From Armatimonadota bacterium (GTDB lineage Bacteria > Armatimonadota > Fimbriimonadia > Fimbriimonadales > Fimbriimonadaceae), in assembly GCA_016125185.1 (NCBI GenBank), contig WGMG01000006.1, positions 682,001-746,000 on the forward strand: a DNA stretch of 64,000 nt, written 5' to 3'. Numbering within the stretch: the stretch's first letter is position 1; each line of letters opens with the position of its first letter. Below are positions 35,987 to 45,740 of this stretch, one piece after another. Made by a program: the position numbers and the translations under genes. Below the pieces are notes generated by a model. The model was given only the letters and a program-made list of their open reading frames with translations. It did no database searches and had not been told where the DNA came from.

Positions 35987-38900
35987 ATGCCCTTGCTTGT
36001 GCCTTGCGTTGCGCTCCTGCTAGCTTCCTCTGCCAATGCTAAAGTCCACGCCGACCTGGTCGCGAAGAATGAGCCTTCGCGCGACGTGTGGGTGTTTCGA
36101 TGCGTTTTGGACCACTTTCCCCGGATGGCTACGTTGGCCCTTGGTCCGGGCTACTGGCTAAGCTACGACGCCTCAAACTGTGGCCTCTATAAGTTCTGGA
36201 AGGGCGAGGTCAAGTTCGATGGAGCGGTCTACACGACGGTGCACGGCCCACAGCCGACGACTGACGGCCCGGCGATCGAGCAAGGATCGACGACGGATGA
36301 GGCCTGGACGGTCTTCGTCGATGGAAAGGCGCAGAGCGTCAAGCCGCGGTATCGCGGCCATCGTTTCGATCTGAAGGATCGAAACATCGTTCACTTTCAG
36401 TACGACTTCAAAGTCGGCGGTAAGACGGTTCGGGTCAACGAGACCCCGACCCTCCTTTGGAGCGACGGCAAGCCGGTTGGCTTGCGGCGGCAATTCAGCG
36501 TCGGTGACTACACAGCCGACGGGTTCAAGGGGGCGACGATGGGTTCGCTTTCGTTCGAGGTGGCGTTGGGTAATGCCAACGGGACGTTTAAGCACTTCCT
36601 GCCGTCGGGTGGCACATACTCGGTCGAAAACGGCAAGAATGAGTTCAAATTCAGCGGCAATTTGGCGACGGTCGATGCTCTGATGGACCCGGCTCCGGGC
36701 GCTCTTCAGACGGTCATCGACTCAAAGGAGCTTTACGCTTCGATCTCGCCACAAGGGGGAAGTCAGGACCAGCAGAAGAAGGAGCAGGAGTCCGACGTAC
36801 GCGAAGCAGGCTTGGCCTACCGCGGCTACCAGTTGGATCGAGCCTTGCTCTTCATCCCGCGATTGGTGCCAAACCAGACGCCGAACGTGAGCCGCAAGAT
36901 CGACCAGATTCTTTTCTTCGGATCGGACGACTTTGGCTTGCAGGGCAAGATGTACGTCGACATTTCCGGCTGGATCAAGATCAAGAAGCCGGGCCTTTAC
37001 CTGTTCCGCCTCAGTTCGGATGACGGCTCACGACTGACAATCCGTGGCGAAAAGGTGATCGACAACGACGGCGTGCATGAGGCGGTGGCAAAGGAAGGTT
37101 CGCTAGAGCTCGACGCCGGTTCGCACCCGATGAAGCTGGAGTACTTTAACAACACGCCGGATTCATTCCTGCAATTGGAGTGGAAGAAGCCGGGCGACGC
37201 CAACTGGGATGTGGTTCCCGCCGATGCGTTTGAAACATTGGCGGACGAGGTTCGAGTCACGAGCCCTGGAAACAAGAAGGTTATCGACTCGCTGTTCCCG
37301 CAACGACCAGGTGACGGCCGTCCGCTCTTGGACGTTCACCCGTCGTTCGACTTGACGACCCCGCGACCGAAGGACTTCAATCCTCGGGTTGGCGGCATGG
37401 ACTTCTATCCCGATGGGCGAATGGTCATGTGTACCTGGGATCCAGACGGTGCGGTTTATGAGGTTAGCGGAACCGAGACGGGTGATCCGTCGAAGGTGAA
37501 GGTCAAGAAGATCGCAACCGGTCTTTCGGAGCCGCTCGGAATTAAGATCGTTGGCAAAGACATTTACGTGTTCCAGAAAGGCGAAATGACTCGTCTACGC
37601 GACCTGGACGGCGACGGGATCATCGACGAGTATTATTGCCTCTGCAACGGCTTTGGCGTGACCGAGAACTTCCATGAATTCTCGTTTGGTCTGGTCTACG
37701 ACAAAGGCTACCTTTACGGAACATTGGCCATCGGCATGAACGCGGCGGGACGTAGTACTGAGAAGCAGAACTTCGACCGGGGACGCGTCATCAAGGTGAA
37801 CGCGACGACCGGTGACTACCAGTTCGTGGCTTCGGGCCTGCGAACGCCCAACGGCATCTCGAAGGACGCGAAGGGGCGAATCTTCATCACGGACAACCAG
37901 GGCGACTGGCTTCCGTCGTGCAAACTTCTAGAGCTGACGCCGGGGGCATTTTACGGTAACCGGTCGGTCGATCCGGACGGCATGAAGAATACGAAGGATG
38001 TTCTGCCGATCTGCTGGTTCCCGCAGGGCGAAATCGGAAACTCGACCAGCCAGCCGGCATCGTTTGACTACGGACCCTACAAGGGGCAGATGATCGTCGG
38101 CGACGTGACGCACGGCGGTCTCAAGCGCGTGTACATGGAGAACGTCAACGGCCGGCTCCAGGGTACAGCGTTCCGTCTAACTCAGGGCTTGGAAGCGGGC
38201 ATCAATCGCGTCATCATCGGCCCGGATAAGTCGGTCTACGTCGGCGGTATCGGTTCGACCGGTAACTGGGGCCAGGAAGGGAAGGAGCGGTACGGACTGC
38301 AACGCCTGACCTACAACGGCAAGACCACGTTTGAGATGCTGGCGGTTCGCCCGGCGAAGAACGGCGCGGAGATCGAATTGACCGAGCCGCTTCTCGACAA
38401 TGGCTTGCCTTACTACTTGTCAGACTTCTTTGTCTCGACGTGGACGTACGTGCCGGAGAACACTTACGGCGGCCCGAAAGTGGACGAGAAAGAACTGCCG
38501 GTGAAGTCGCTGACGATCTCCAAAGATCGCAAGAAGATCTTCTTGGAATTCGATGGCGTCCAACCCAACCATGTTCTTTACTTCAAGATGCCGTCTGAGC
38601 TTCAGGCGGCGAACGGCGACCTGATGTGGTCGACGGAGGCCTGGAGCACGGTGAACTCGGTTCCGAACCGAACCGGAAAGGTTAGCCCGGCGAAGACGGT
38701 TGCCAACTACAGCGTGATGAGCGCCGAGGAGAAGGCCGAGGGCTTTAAGTTCCTGTTTGATGGTTCGAGCATGGACGCCTTCCGAGGCTACAACCGCAAG
38801 GACCTGCCGAAGGGATGGGTGATTGCCGACGGCGTGCTGGCTTACGTGCCGGGCGTCGAAGGCGGCGACATCATCACCAAGGAGCAGTACGGCGACTTCG

Positions 38901-39337
38901 AACTCCGCATGGAGTGGAAGATCAGCGAAGGCGGCAACTCGGGCATCATGTACCACGTGCAGGAAGGGAAGGGCGCGACTTTCGAGACGGGCATCGAGAT
39001 GCAGGTCTTGGACAACGCTCGCCACAACGACGGCAAGAACCCGCTGACGTCGGCGGGATCGGCGTACGGCCTGTATGCGCCGACGCAGAAGGTTGTGCTT
39101 CCGGCGGACCAATGGAATCGAGTCCGCATCATTTGCAAGGGCAACCATGTGGAGCATTGGCTGAACGGCGTGAAGGTGGTCGAATACGAAAAGGATTCGC
39201 CTGACTTCAAGGAACGACTTGCCAAGAGCAAGTTCAAGGACTGGGCAGACTTCGCGAAGTTCTCGACGGGCTACATCGCTCTGCAGGACCACGGCGACAC
39301 GGTCGCTTTCCGAAATATTCGAATCCGAAAACTGTAA
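35987..39337 (+). CDS. giant secreted PA14/propeller/DUF1080 protein
   Basis: 1116 residues with a signal peptide (1-18). Domains in order: an N-terminal beta-rich region (about 20-270), a PA14-like module (about 275-405; KPGLYLFRLSSDDGSRLTI, LEYFNNTPDSFLQLEWKKP), a glucose-dehydrogenase-like propeller (about 465-865) and a C-terminal DUF1080/LamG-type domain (about 913-1116; FLFDGSSMDAFRGY, SGIMYHVQEG, HWLNGVKVVEYE) of the 3-keto-disaccharide hydrolase kind. Layout resembles large planctomycete secreted proteins but lacks their cytochrome c. Probably binds and degrades sugars at the surface. Stop overlaps corA start (TAATG). Confidence 0.85.
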   Translation: MPLLVPCVALLLASSANAKVHADLVAKNEPSRDVWVFRCVLDHFPRMATLALGPGYWLSYDASNCGLYKFWKGEVKFDGAVYTTVHGPQPTTDGPAIEQGSTTDEAWTVFVDGKAQSVKPRYRGHRFDLKDRNIVHFQYDFKVGGKTVRVNETPTLLWSDGKPVGLRRQFSVGDYTADGFKGATMGSLSFEVALGNANGTFKHFLPSGGTYSVENGKNEFKFSGNLATVDALMDPAPGALQTVIDSKELYASISPQGGSQDQQKKEQESDVREAGLAYRGYQLDRALLFIPRLVPNQTPNVSRKIDQILFFGSDDFGLQGKMYVDISGWIKIKKPGLYLFRLSSDDGSRLTIRGEKVIDNDGVHEAVAKEGSLELDAGSHPMKLEYFNNTPDSFLQLEWKKPGDANWDVVPADAFETLADEVRVTSPGNKKVIDSLFPQRPGDGRPLLDVHPSFDLTTPRPKDFNPRVGGMDFYPDGRMVMCTWDPDGAVYEVSGTETGDPSKVKVKKIATGLSEPLGIKIVGKDIYVFQKGEMTRLRDLDGDGIIDEYYCLCNGFGVTENFHEFSFGLVYDKGYLYGTLAIGMNAAGRSTEKQNFDRGRVIKVNATTGDYQFVASGLRTPNGISKDAKGRIFITDNQGDWLPSCKLLELTPGAFYGNRSVDPDGMKNTKDVLPICWFPQGEIGNSTSQPASFDYGPYKGQMIVGDVTHGGLKRVYMENVNGRLQGTAFRLTQGLEAGINRVIIGPDKSVYVGGIGSTGNWGQEGKERYGLQRLTYNGKTTFEMLAVRPAKNGAEIELTEPLLDNGLPYYLSDFFVSTWTYVPENTYGGPKVDEKELPVKSLTISKDRKKIFLEFDGVQPNHVLYFKMPSELQAANGDLMWSTEAWSTVNSVPNRTGKVSPAKTVANYSVMSAEEKAEGFKFLFDGSSMDAFRGYNRKDLPKGWVIADGVLAYVPGVEGGDIITKEQYGDFELRMEWKISEGGNSGIMYHVQEGKGATFETGIEMQVLDNARHNDGKNPLTSAGSAYGLYAPTQKVVLPADQWNRVRIICKGNHVEHWLNGVKVVEYEKDSPDFKERLAKSKFKDWADFAKFSTGYIALQDHGDTVAFRNIRIRKL

Positions 39338-40302
39338 TGGTTGAAACGAAGGCTCTAGCGATCAACGAGGATAAGTCGATTCACGAAATCGACTATCCCA
39401 CGGCGCTAGAGCGCTTTCGGAAAGGAACCGAGGTCACTTGGATTCATATCTTCGATGAGGATCCGCACGAGAGCGCCCAAATGCTTCTCAATGACTTCGG
39501 GTTCCACCCGGTGGGCGTCGAAGACGCGGTTGGGCGAGACGAGCGGCCTGAACTGAAAGAGTTTGAGGACCATGTGTTTCTTGTTGCTCCGGCGATCGTA
39601 GGCCAAGAGGGTGAGGAGGAAGTTTACGACGAAGTCGGCTTTTTTGTGAAGGGCGAGACCTTGGTGACGATCTCGCACAACAAGATTCCGTGCCTGCTGG
39701 GCCTCATCAAGCGGTGGACGACGCGAATGAGTTTGTCTCGACCAGAGGTGGGGTACCTCGTGTTCGCGTTGCTGGACACCATTCTGGACGACTATTTCCC
39801 GCGTTTGGACGCGATCGAGGACCTAGTCGACTGCGTGTCGGACATGATCTACGAAGGCGACACGCACAAGATGCGAGAGCTTTTGGCGATCAAGCGTCGG
39901 ATGCTGTATATGCGGCGGCGATTGGGGCCGTTTCGCGACGTCATGAACTCTTTGCTTCGGCGCGAACTGGACTTCGTGACGGAGCCGATGGCGCCGTATT
40001 ATCACGACCTGTTCGATAACGTTTTGCGGCTGACGGAGCTTGTCGACACGAACCGCGACGCTCTGACTGGACTTTTGGACATCCATCTATCGACGGTGTC
40101 GAACAACCTGAACGAGGTCATGAAGAAGATGACGGTCATTTCGACCGTCTTGATGACGAGCGCATTGATCGCGGGCGTGTATGGAATGAACTTCAAGATT
40201 CCTGAACTAGATTGGGCGTTCGGATATTTGTACTCGATCATTCTGATGGTCGTGTCCAGCTTGTTTGTGCTGTGGCTGTTTAGGCGAAAGGGCTGGTTGT
40301 AG
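39337..40302 (+). CDS. corA: CorA family magnesium/divalent cation transporter
   Basis: 321 residues: a large acidic cytoplasmic domain, a long helix (about 215-265) and two C-terminal membrane helices. The signature YGMNF (about residue 281) at the end of the first helix is followed by KIPELDW and the second helix, finishing in a short basic tail. Start overlaps the preceding stop (TAATG), so translation is coupled to an unrelated secreted protein. Confidence 0.93.
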   Translation: MVETKALAINEDKSIHEIDYPTALERFRKGTEVTWIHIFDEDPHESAQMLLNDFGFHPVGVEDAVGRDERPELKEFEDHVFLVAPAIVGQEGEEEVYDEVGFFVKGETLVTISHNKIPCLLGLIKRWTTRMSLSRPEVGYLVFALLDTILDDYFPRLDAIEDLVDCVSDMIYEGDTHKMRELLAIKRRMLYMRRRLGPFRDVMNSLLRRELDFVTEPMAPYYHDLFDNVLRLTELVDTNRDALTGLLDIHLSTVSNNLNEVMKKMTVISTVLMTSALIAGVYGMNFKIPELDWAFGYLYSIILMVVSSLFVLWLFRRKGWL

Positions 40303-40340
40303 GATCGGCTTGGATTCCGTTTCGGCAGGGACCAGGTTTT

Positions 40341-40366
40341 GGTGGGCTGGAAGCCCACCTTCCCAG
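40341..40366 (+). repeat. REP element (GGTGGGCT hairpin)
   Basis: GGTGGGCT-GGA-AGCCCACC followed by TTCCCA. The same element occurs beside the transposase gene at 48372-48398, 49048-49074 and 49116-49184. Located after corA. Confidence 0.75.
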
Positions 40367-40502
40367 AATTGTTTGCCGGCAAGTGCAGTGAAATTCGGCA
40401 CCCGTTTGAAGTGTCGCTTCGATCATTAGGATTCAATAAGTACCCGGCATTTATACGGTAGCGAGGAGATTGGGCATGTATCATGCACCAGGGAGAGTGA
40501 TC

Positions 40503-41618
40503 ATGTCTCGAATGTCCTTTTTGTCTCTCGCGGTTTCTTTTAGCCTGGCTGGTGTCGCATCGGCGCAGGGCAGTTTCAACTTTCAAAAGGTCGATATTCA
40601 GGAGGGCTACAACCCGACGTCGATCAATAGCAGCGGCGCAATGCTCGGCGACTTTTATGGAACGACCGAGATGTGGACCCAACAGTATGGCCTGACGCAG
40701 GTTACCAAGCAGTCGGGCGACTCGTATCTTTCGACGATTTCCGAGTCTGGTCGCGTGTATGGCAGTTCGAATGGGTCGATTATTCGGTTCGATCCATACG
40801 GCGGGCGGCAGACCATCGTCACGAACGCAAACACGCAGTTTTCGATCGTGGCGACGAACGACCAGGACAATCTGCTCCTCCGTGGAGTCAGCGCAGCGGG
40901 TACCAGCTACTATGTGTGCGGCTTGGGCGGTCTGCAACAGATCACGATTCCCACGAGCAGCAATTTCACGCCGACCCAGATCATGCGCGACGGATCGGTG
41001 TTCGGAACCGTGCCGGGAGGTACGAATGAGGTAGGCACTCCGGGTGTGAACATCGTTCGGTGGAACGGAGATGGCACGACTTCGGCGGTTGCTCATTCGG
41101 CCCTGAACTTCAGCAGTTACGGCTACAGCAAGTCTCAGTCGTTCGACTATCTGCCCAGCGGGTATTCAGTGGTGAAGACACTCGTGAGCACGTCGGACAC
41201 CAGTTCGAGCAGTCAGGGGTTCAGCTACGATGTCTACGCGCCAGACGGCTCTATGTACGAGGCGACGGCCGACTATTATTCTTCTCACATTGGAGGCTTT
41301 CAGTCGGGCTTTGCGCCGAAGGTCTTTTTGAACGACGGGACGATGATCGGCAGTACGCTGTATCCCTACCAGGCTAAGACGATCTACTCCTTTAGTCACC
41401 CCGAAGGCGTCGAGATGGATTCGTCGTTTTTTGCGACGGGATCGTCGATTCCCGATTCGATTCTGTGCGGCGCGTCGAACGGAAGGATGGTCGGGACGGC
41501 CATGGTCGATGGGCATCAGGAGTACTACATGACAAACTTTGGGACGGTCCCAGAACCGGCGTCGTTGGCCGCGCTAGGACTTGGCGCGTTGGCCCTCCTA
41601 CGACGGCGAAGAAAGTAG
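40503..41618 (+). CDS. PEP-CTERM sorted secreted protein
   Basis: 371 residues from ATG 40503 (GGAGAG 8 bases upstream; the frame extends to 40470). Signal peptide MSRMSFLSLAVSFSLAGVASA, then a Ser/Gly-rich repetitive region with HAF-like units (GAMLGDFYGTTEMWTQQYGL, ESGRVYGSSNGSIIRFDPYGG), and the tail VPEPASLAALGLGALALLRRRRK. Target of an exosortase outside the window. Surface or matrix role presumed. Confidence 0.85.
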   Translation: MSRMSFLSLAVSFSLAGVASAQGSFNFQKVDIQEGYNPTSINSSGAMLGDFYGTTEMWTQQYGLTQVTKQSGDSYLSTISESGRVYGSSNGSIIRFDPYGGRQTIVTNANTQFSIVATNDQDNLLLRGVSAAGTSYYVCGLGGLQQITIPTSSNFTPTQIMRDGSVFGTVPGGTNEVGTPGVNIVRWNGDGTTSAVAHSALNFSSYGYSKSQSFDYLPSGYSVVKTLVSTSDTSSSSQGFSYDVYAPDGSMYEATADYYSSHIGGFQSGFAPKVFLNDGTMIGSTLYPYQAKTIYSFSHPEGVEMDSSFFATGSSIPDSILCGASNGRMVGTAMVDGHQEYYMTNFGTVPEPASLAALGLGALALLRRRRK

Positions 41619-41625
41619 GCATTGC

Positions 41626-41671
41626 AAAAGAAAGAAGGCTCTCGCGAATCGCGAGAGCCTTCTTTCTTTTT
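41626..41671. terminator. strong bidirectional terminator
   Basis: About 21 base pairs: AAAAGAAAGAAGGCTCTCGCG with its complement, loop of about 3. A T-run lies at each outer end. Serves both the PEP-CTERM gene and the atp operon. Confidence 0.9.
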
Positions 41672-41682
41672 GACAGTTGAAC

Positions 41683-42540
41683 TTAGCCGAGGGCTTCGGC
41701 GCCGCCGACGACTTCCAGGATTTCCTTGGTGATCGCGGCTTGGCGTTCGCGGTTTGCCTTCAGCGTGAGCGTGTGGATCATCTTGCCCGCGTTGTCGGTT
41801 GCGGCGGTCATCGCGCTCATTCTCGCACCGAATTCGGATGCGGTGGACTCCAGCATCGCTTGCCAAACAAGGGTTTGGAAGTACCGGGGAAGGAGCGTGT
41901 TGAGAACCACGTCGGCGCTTGGTTCGAATTCGACCTCGCCGCCGAGAGCGCCCTCGCTGGTGTCGGGCGCTTCGATGGGAAGCAACTGGACAACCTGGGG
42001 AATCTGGCGGATGGCGGAAATGAACTTGGAGTAGACGACGTAAACGGCGTCGACCTGCCCAGTTTCGAACATCTCTCTCGCTTTGCGGGTGATAGCGACG
42101 GCATCGGATAGGTCAGCGCCAGCCGACGGGGCCGAGTAGCTATCGACGATGGAGTATCCGCGCTTGCCAAAGAACTGGTTCGCCTTCTTGCCGTAGGTCA
42201 GCAAGTGAAGCGGCTTTCCGTTGAGCGACTTGAAGAAGTCGGTAGCTTTACGAAGAATCGACGTGTTGAACGCACCGGCCAGACCTCGGTCGGAGGTGAG
42301 CACCAGCACCAGCACGTTGTTGACGTCGCGCTTGGTGAGGAGCGGGTGGGCGGGCAGGCTACCCGACGCCGACATGCTGGTCATGATGTCCTTGAGCTTG
42401 TCGGCGTAAGGGCGAGCTTCGAGAACTCGGTCGGTCGCCTTCTTGAGGCGCGCCGCCGCAACCAGCTTCATCGCTTTCGTGATCTGCTGGATGTTCTTTG
42501 CCGCACGGATGCGTTGTCGAATCTGCTTAAGAGTGGCCAT
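41683..42540 (-). CDS. atpG: ATP synthase gamma subunit
   Basis: Central rotor shaft of F1. 285 residues with N-terminal LKQIRQRIRAAKNIQQITKAMKLVAAARLKKA and C-terminal LLESTASEFGARMSAMTAATDNAGKMI...RQAAITKEILEVVGGAEAL, the conserved ends that pass through the alpha/beta ring. Last gene of the atp operon: a terminator follows at once, so atpD and atpC are not downstream. Confidence 0.96.
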   Translation of the reverse strand: MATLKQIRQRIRAAKNIQQITKAMKLVAAARLKKATDRVLEARPYADKLKDIMTSMSASGSLPAHPLLTKRDVNNVLVLVLTSDRGLAGAFNTSILRKATDFFKSLNGKPLHLLTYGKKANQFFGKRGYSIVDSYSAPSAGADLSDAVAITRKAREMFETGQVDAVYVVYSKFISAIRQIPQVVQLLPIEAPDTSEGALGGEVEFEPSADVVLNTLLPRYFQTLVWQAMLESTASEFGARMSAMTAATDNAGKMIHTLTLKANRERQAAITKEILEVVGGAEALG

Positions 42541-42548
42541 CTACCTTC

Positions 42549-44147
42549 TTACATGTTCGCCTTGACGGCGTCTTCGGCGGTGTCCTTGCCGGTGTCGTAC
42601 TGGGTGTAGCCCTTGGGACCCGACTTGGCGAATTCCGCTTCGTATTCCTTGATTGCCTTGGTGAGCGTCTCTTCGGTTTCCTTCGACAGCGCCTTGGTGC
42701 TTCGAACGGTCTCGACGACGTCGCTGTACTTGGCCTTCACGAAGCCAAGCAGGCCCTGTTCGAACGGCTTGACTTGGTCGTTCGATAGGTTGTCCAGCAC
42801 GCCGAGCGAACCGGCGTAGATCGCGATGATCTGATCGACGACGTCGAGCGGGCTGACCAAGTCCTGCTTGAGGAGCTCGGTGAGTCGCTGACCGCGGATG
42901 AGCTGCATCTGCGTGGACTTATCGAGGTCGGAAGCAAACTGAGCGAACGCGGCAACGTCGCGGAACTGCGCCATTTCGAGCTTCAGCTTACCGGCGACCT
43001 GCTTCATAGCCTTGATCTGGGCGTTACCACCGACGCGGCTGACCGAAATACCAACGTTGATTGCGGGGCGAACGCCAGCAAAGAAGAGGTCGGGCTCGAG
43101 GTAAATCTGACCGTCGGTGATCGAGATGACGTTTGTCGGAATGTACGCGGAAACGTCGCCGGACTGCGTTTCGATGATCGGCAGAGCCGTCAGCGAACCG
43201 CCGCCGTTGGCGTCGGACACCTTCGCCGCTCGCTCCAGAAGGCGCGAGTGGAGGTAGAAAACGTCACCAGGATAGGCTTCTCGTCCAGGCGGGCGTCGCA
43301 GAAGGAGCGAGACTGCGCGGTAGGCCTGAGCCTGCTTGGTAAGGTCGTCGTAGATGACCAGAGCGTGCATGCCGTTGTCGCGATAGTACTCACCGATGGC
43401 GGCACCGGCGAACGGAGCGAGATACTGCTCAGCGTTCGAGTCGGAGGCGGAGGCGAGAACGATGGTCGTGTACTCGAGAGCGCCGTGCTCTTCGAGCGTC
43501 TTCACGACGCGGGCGACGTTGGAGGCTTTTTGGCCGCAAGCAACGTAGATGCAGTAGACCGGGCTTCCGCCGGGCTCGTGCGTCTTCTTCTGGTTGATGA
43601 TCGTATCGATACAGATCGCGGTCTTACCCGTCTGGCGGTCGCCGATGACGAGTTCGCGCTGGCCGCGGCCGATCGGGATCATGGCGTCGATGGCCTTAAT
43701 ACCGGTCTGAAGCGGCTCGGTAACTGGCTGTCGGTCGACAACGCCGGGAGCGATGGTTTCGAGAAGTCGGAATTCGTCGGAAGCGATCGGACCCTTGTTA
43801 TCGATCGGCTGGCCCAGAGCGTTGACGACGCGGCCGAGGAGAGCCTTGCCGACCGGCACCTGGATGATTCGACCGGTTTCTCGGACGGGGTCGCCTTCGG
43901 TGATCTTGGTGTCGTCGCCGATGAGAACCGCACCAACGGATTCCTCTTCGAGGTTCAACGCCAGGCCAACGACGCCGTGCGGGAACTCAAGGAGTTCACC
44001 CATCTGACAGTTGGGCAGTCCGTAGACTCGGGCAATACCGTCACCAACTTGGATAACGGTTCCGACATTTTCCTTCTTGGCGCTCTTATCGAACTGCTCA
44101 AGCTGTTGTCGGAGGATGTCTGTAATCTCTTCTGGTCGAATGGCCAT
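42549..44147 (-). CDS. atpA: ATP synthase alpha subunit
   Basis: Non-catalytic nucleotide-binding subunit of F1. 532 residues with Walker [10 protein letters not shown], the [14 protein letters not shown]-terminal barrel phrase and the [17 protein letters not shown] signature. Slightly longer than E. coli AtpA (513) because of a C-terminal tail of charged residues. Six bases after atpH and eight before atpG. Confidence 0.97.
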   Translation of the reverse strand: MAIRPEEITDILRQQLEQFDKSAKKENVGTVIQVGDGIARVYGLPNCQMGELLEFPHGVVGLALNLEEESVGAVLIGDDTKITEGDPVRETGRIIQVPVGKALLGRVVNALGQPIDNKGPIASDEFRLLETIAPGVVDRQPVTEPLQTGIKAIDAMIPIGRGQRELVIGDRQTGKTAICIDTIINQKKTHEPGGSPVYCIYVACGQKASNVARVVKTLEEHGALEYTTIVLASASDSNAEQYLAPFAGAAIGEYYRDNGMHALVIYDDLTKQAQAYRAVSLLLRRPPGREAYPGDVFYLHSRLLERAAKVSDANGGGSLTALPIIETQSGDVSAYIPTNVISITDGQIYLEPDLFFAGVRPAINVGISVSRVGGNAQIKAMKQVAGKLKLEMAQFRDVAAFAQFASDLDKSTQMQLIRGQRLTELLKQDLVSPLDVVDQIIAIYAGSLGVLDNLSNDQVKPFEQGLLGFVKAKYSDVVETVRSTKALSKETEETLTKAIKEYEAEFAKSGPKGYTQYDTGKDTAEDAVKANM

Positions 44148-44153
44148 GTGTTT

Positions 44154-44708
44154 CTATGCCTGTTTAAGGGTGTCTTGTCGAAGCGTGTCTCGGAGCCGGT
44201 TGAGGGACCCTCGAACGCTACCGTCGATAATAAAATCTCCGTAAGCAACTCGGACGCCGCCGATGAGGCTTGGATCGATTTCAAACTGTGTCTCGACCTT
44301 CTTGCCCAGTTTGGCAGCGAGTTTTTCGTCGATCTGCTTCTGCTCGGCTTTGGTCAGTTCCACCGCGCTGGTCACCGTCGCGCTGATGGTGCCTTCGTCG
44401 GCTCTTCGAAGTTCGCTGAACTCGGCTCGAATGCCGGGCAGTTCTTCTTCGCGCCGCTTTTCGAGCATGAGCTTGACGAAGCGGCAAGTTAGGGCGGTGA
44501 TGCGATCACCGAAGACTTTGTCGAACAGCGTGATCTTTTCGGTTCGGTCGCGTCCGGGGCTGAGGATAAAGGCGCGGAAGTCGCCGTCATTTGTCAGAAG
44601 CGATTCGATCGTAACGAGATCGGCTTCGACACTGGCCACCACTTTCGAATCCTTGGCGGACTCGAAAAGGGCGGTTGCATAACGGCGGCTTACGCTCTCC
44701 TCTGCCAT
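44154..44708 (-). CDS. atpH: ATP synthase delta subunit
   Basis: Stator cap of F1. 184 residues: N-terminal SVSRRYATALFESAKD, a helical bundle, and the C-terminal VTSAVELTKAEQKQIDEKLAAKLGKKVETQFEIDPSLIGGVRVAYGD typical of OSCP/delta. Its ATG directly abuts the atpF stop. Confidence 0.95.
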   Translation of the reverse strand: MAEESVSRRYATALFESAKDSKVVASVEADLVTIESLLTNDGDFRAFILSPGRDRTEKITLFDKVFGDRITALTCRFVKLMLEKRREEELPGIRAEFSELRRADEGTISATVTSAVELTKAEQKQIDEKLAAKLGKKVETQFEIDPSLIGGVRVAYGDFIIDGSVRGSLNRLRDTLRQDTLKQA

Positions 44709-45422
44709 TTAGTTGGCGACCTCCAGATCGTTCACAAAGTCGGCGACGAGCTTGCGGTTCGTCTCGTTGTCCATGTTCTTGCCAACGACCTTTTCGGCTG
44801 CCAGGAGGGCAAGGTCGGTAACGTGAACTTGGATGTCTCGAAGTGCCTTCGCTTTTTCGCCGGCAATCTCTTCCTGCGCCTGCTTCAGCAGAGCGTCGGA
44901 CTTGGAAGCGGCTTCGGCCATGAGCGATTGGCGCAGGGCTTGGGCTTCCTTGATTTGGGCGTTGATCTTTTCTCGGGCATCGGCTTCGCTGGCGGCGAGC
45001 TTCTTCTCGTAATCCGACTTCATCGTGGCCATTTCGTTGCGAAGCGATTCAACCTCGGAAAATGTGGCTTCCAGGTTGCCGTTTCGCTCGTCGATGGACT
45101 GCTTCAGCGGATCGGTGTAGAAGACTCGGATCAGCGGGAAGGTGATCAGCAGGACGCCGATCGTTGCGATCGAGATGCCTGGATTGATCGGAAGACCCTG
45201 TTCGTCGAGCGTGTTAAGCTGGTCGACTTTCCAGTGACCAACAGGCTCGGCGGGCTTGCCGGATTCCTTGGCTTCTTGCGCGGCGGCTGCAACTTTGGTT
45301 TTGTACTCTTCGTCGGTCAGGTGCAGGGACCTATCCATGAAGGCGCCACCAAACATCAGGACGGCACCGATGATGATGCCAGGCCAAATGCTTCCTTTTG
45401 ATGTCGAATTATCTTGAGACAT
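44709..45422 (-). CDS. atpF: ATP synthase b subunit with an extra N-terminal membrane helix
   Basis: Peripheral stalk subunit, 237 residues from ATG 45422 against about 156-170 normally. A first predicted membrane helix (12-29, IWPGIIIGAVLMFGGAFM) and a polar loop of about 50 residues precede the usual b helix (83-102, ISIATIGVLLITFPLIRVFY), which is followed by the expected long coiled coil (110-215) rich in Ala, Lys and Glu. So the protein appears to cross the membrane twice. The frame extends to TTG 45464 but without benefit. Confidence 0.9.
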   Translation of the reverse strand: MSQDNSTSKGSIWPGIIIGAVLMFGGAFMDRSLHLTDEEYKTKVAAAAQEAKESGKPAEPVGHWKVDQLNTLDEQGLPINPGISIATIGVLLITFPLIRVFYTDPLKQSIDERNGNLEATFSEVESLRNEMATMKSDYEKKLAASEADAREKINAQIKEAQALRQSLMAEAASKSDALLKQAQEEIAGEKAKALRDIQVHVTDLALLAAEKVVGKNMDNETNRKLVADFVNDLEVAN

Positions 45423-45491
45423 TAGTGTTAAAAGGTTGGGGTTGCCCCGCTTAGAGCGGAGCAACGAAAACTGCGTATCCGTGGGTTCTGT

Positions 45492-45689
45492 TTATTTGAA
45501 ACCGCTGGTAGCAAAGACGGTCAAGAAGCCCATCAGCTCGACGAACGCGAGCGCGATCAGCATCTGAACCTGAAGCTTACCGATAGCTTCAGGCTGTCGT
45601 GCCATTCCTTGCAGGGCGCCGTTACCGATCAAACCGAGACCGATACCAACACCAGCGATACCAATACCAACTCCGACTAGGGGACTCAT
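45492..45689 (-). CDS. atpE: ATP synthase c subunit
   Basis: 65-residue hairpin forming the rotor ring. Helix 1 is glycine-rich (GVGIGIAGVGIGLGLIGNG), the polar loop is ARQPE, and helix 2 carries the ion-binding Glu51 in AFVELMGF. The Gln in helix 1 and the Ser/Thr after Glu that mark sodium-type rings are absent, so protons are the likely ion. At the short end of the family range. Confidence 0.95.
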   Translation of the reverse strand: MSPLVGVGIGIAGVGIGLGLIGNGALQGMARQPEAIGKLQVQMLIALAFVELMGFLTVFATSGFK

Positions 45690-45740
45690 ATTCTGTGTTT
45701 ATTTCTCCAAAGGTTTTGTTGCGGGGTTAAATCTTTCTAC

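Noticed and set aside
43248-44492. 414-codon plus-strand frame opposite atpA and atpH
   Set aside because: Antisense to two conserved ATP synthase genes; no homology or start signal.
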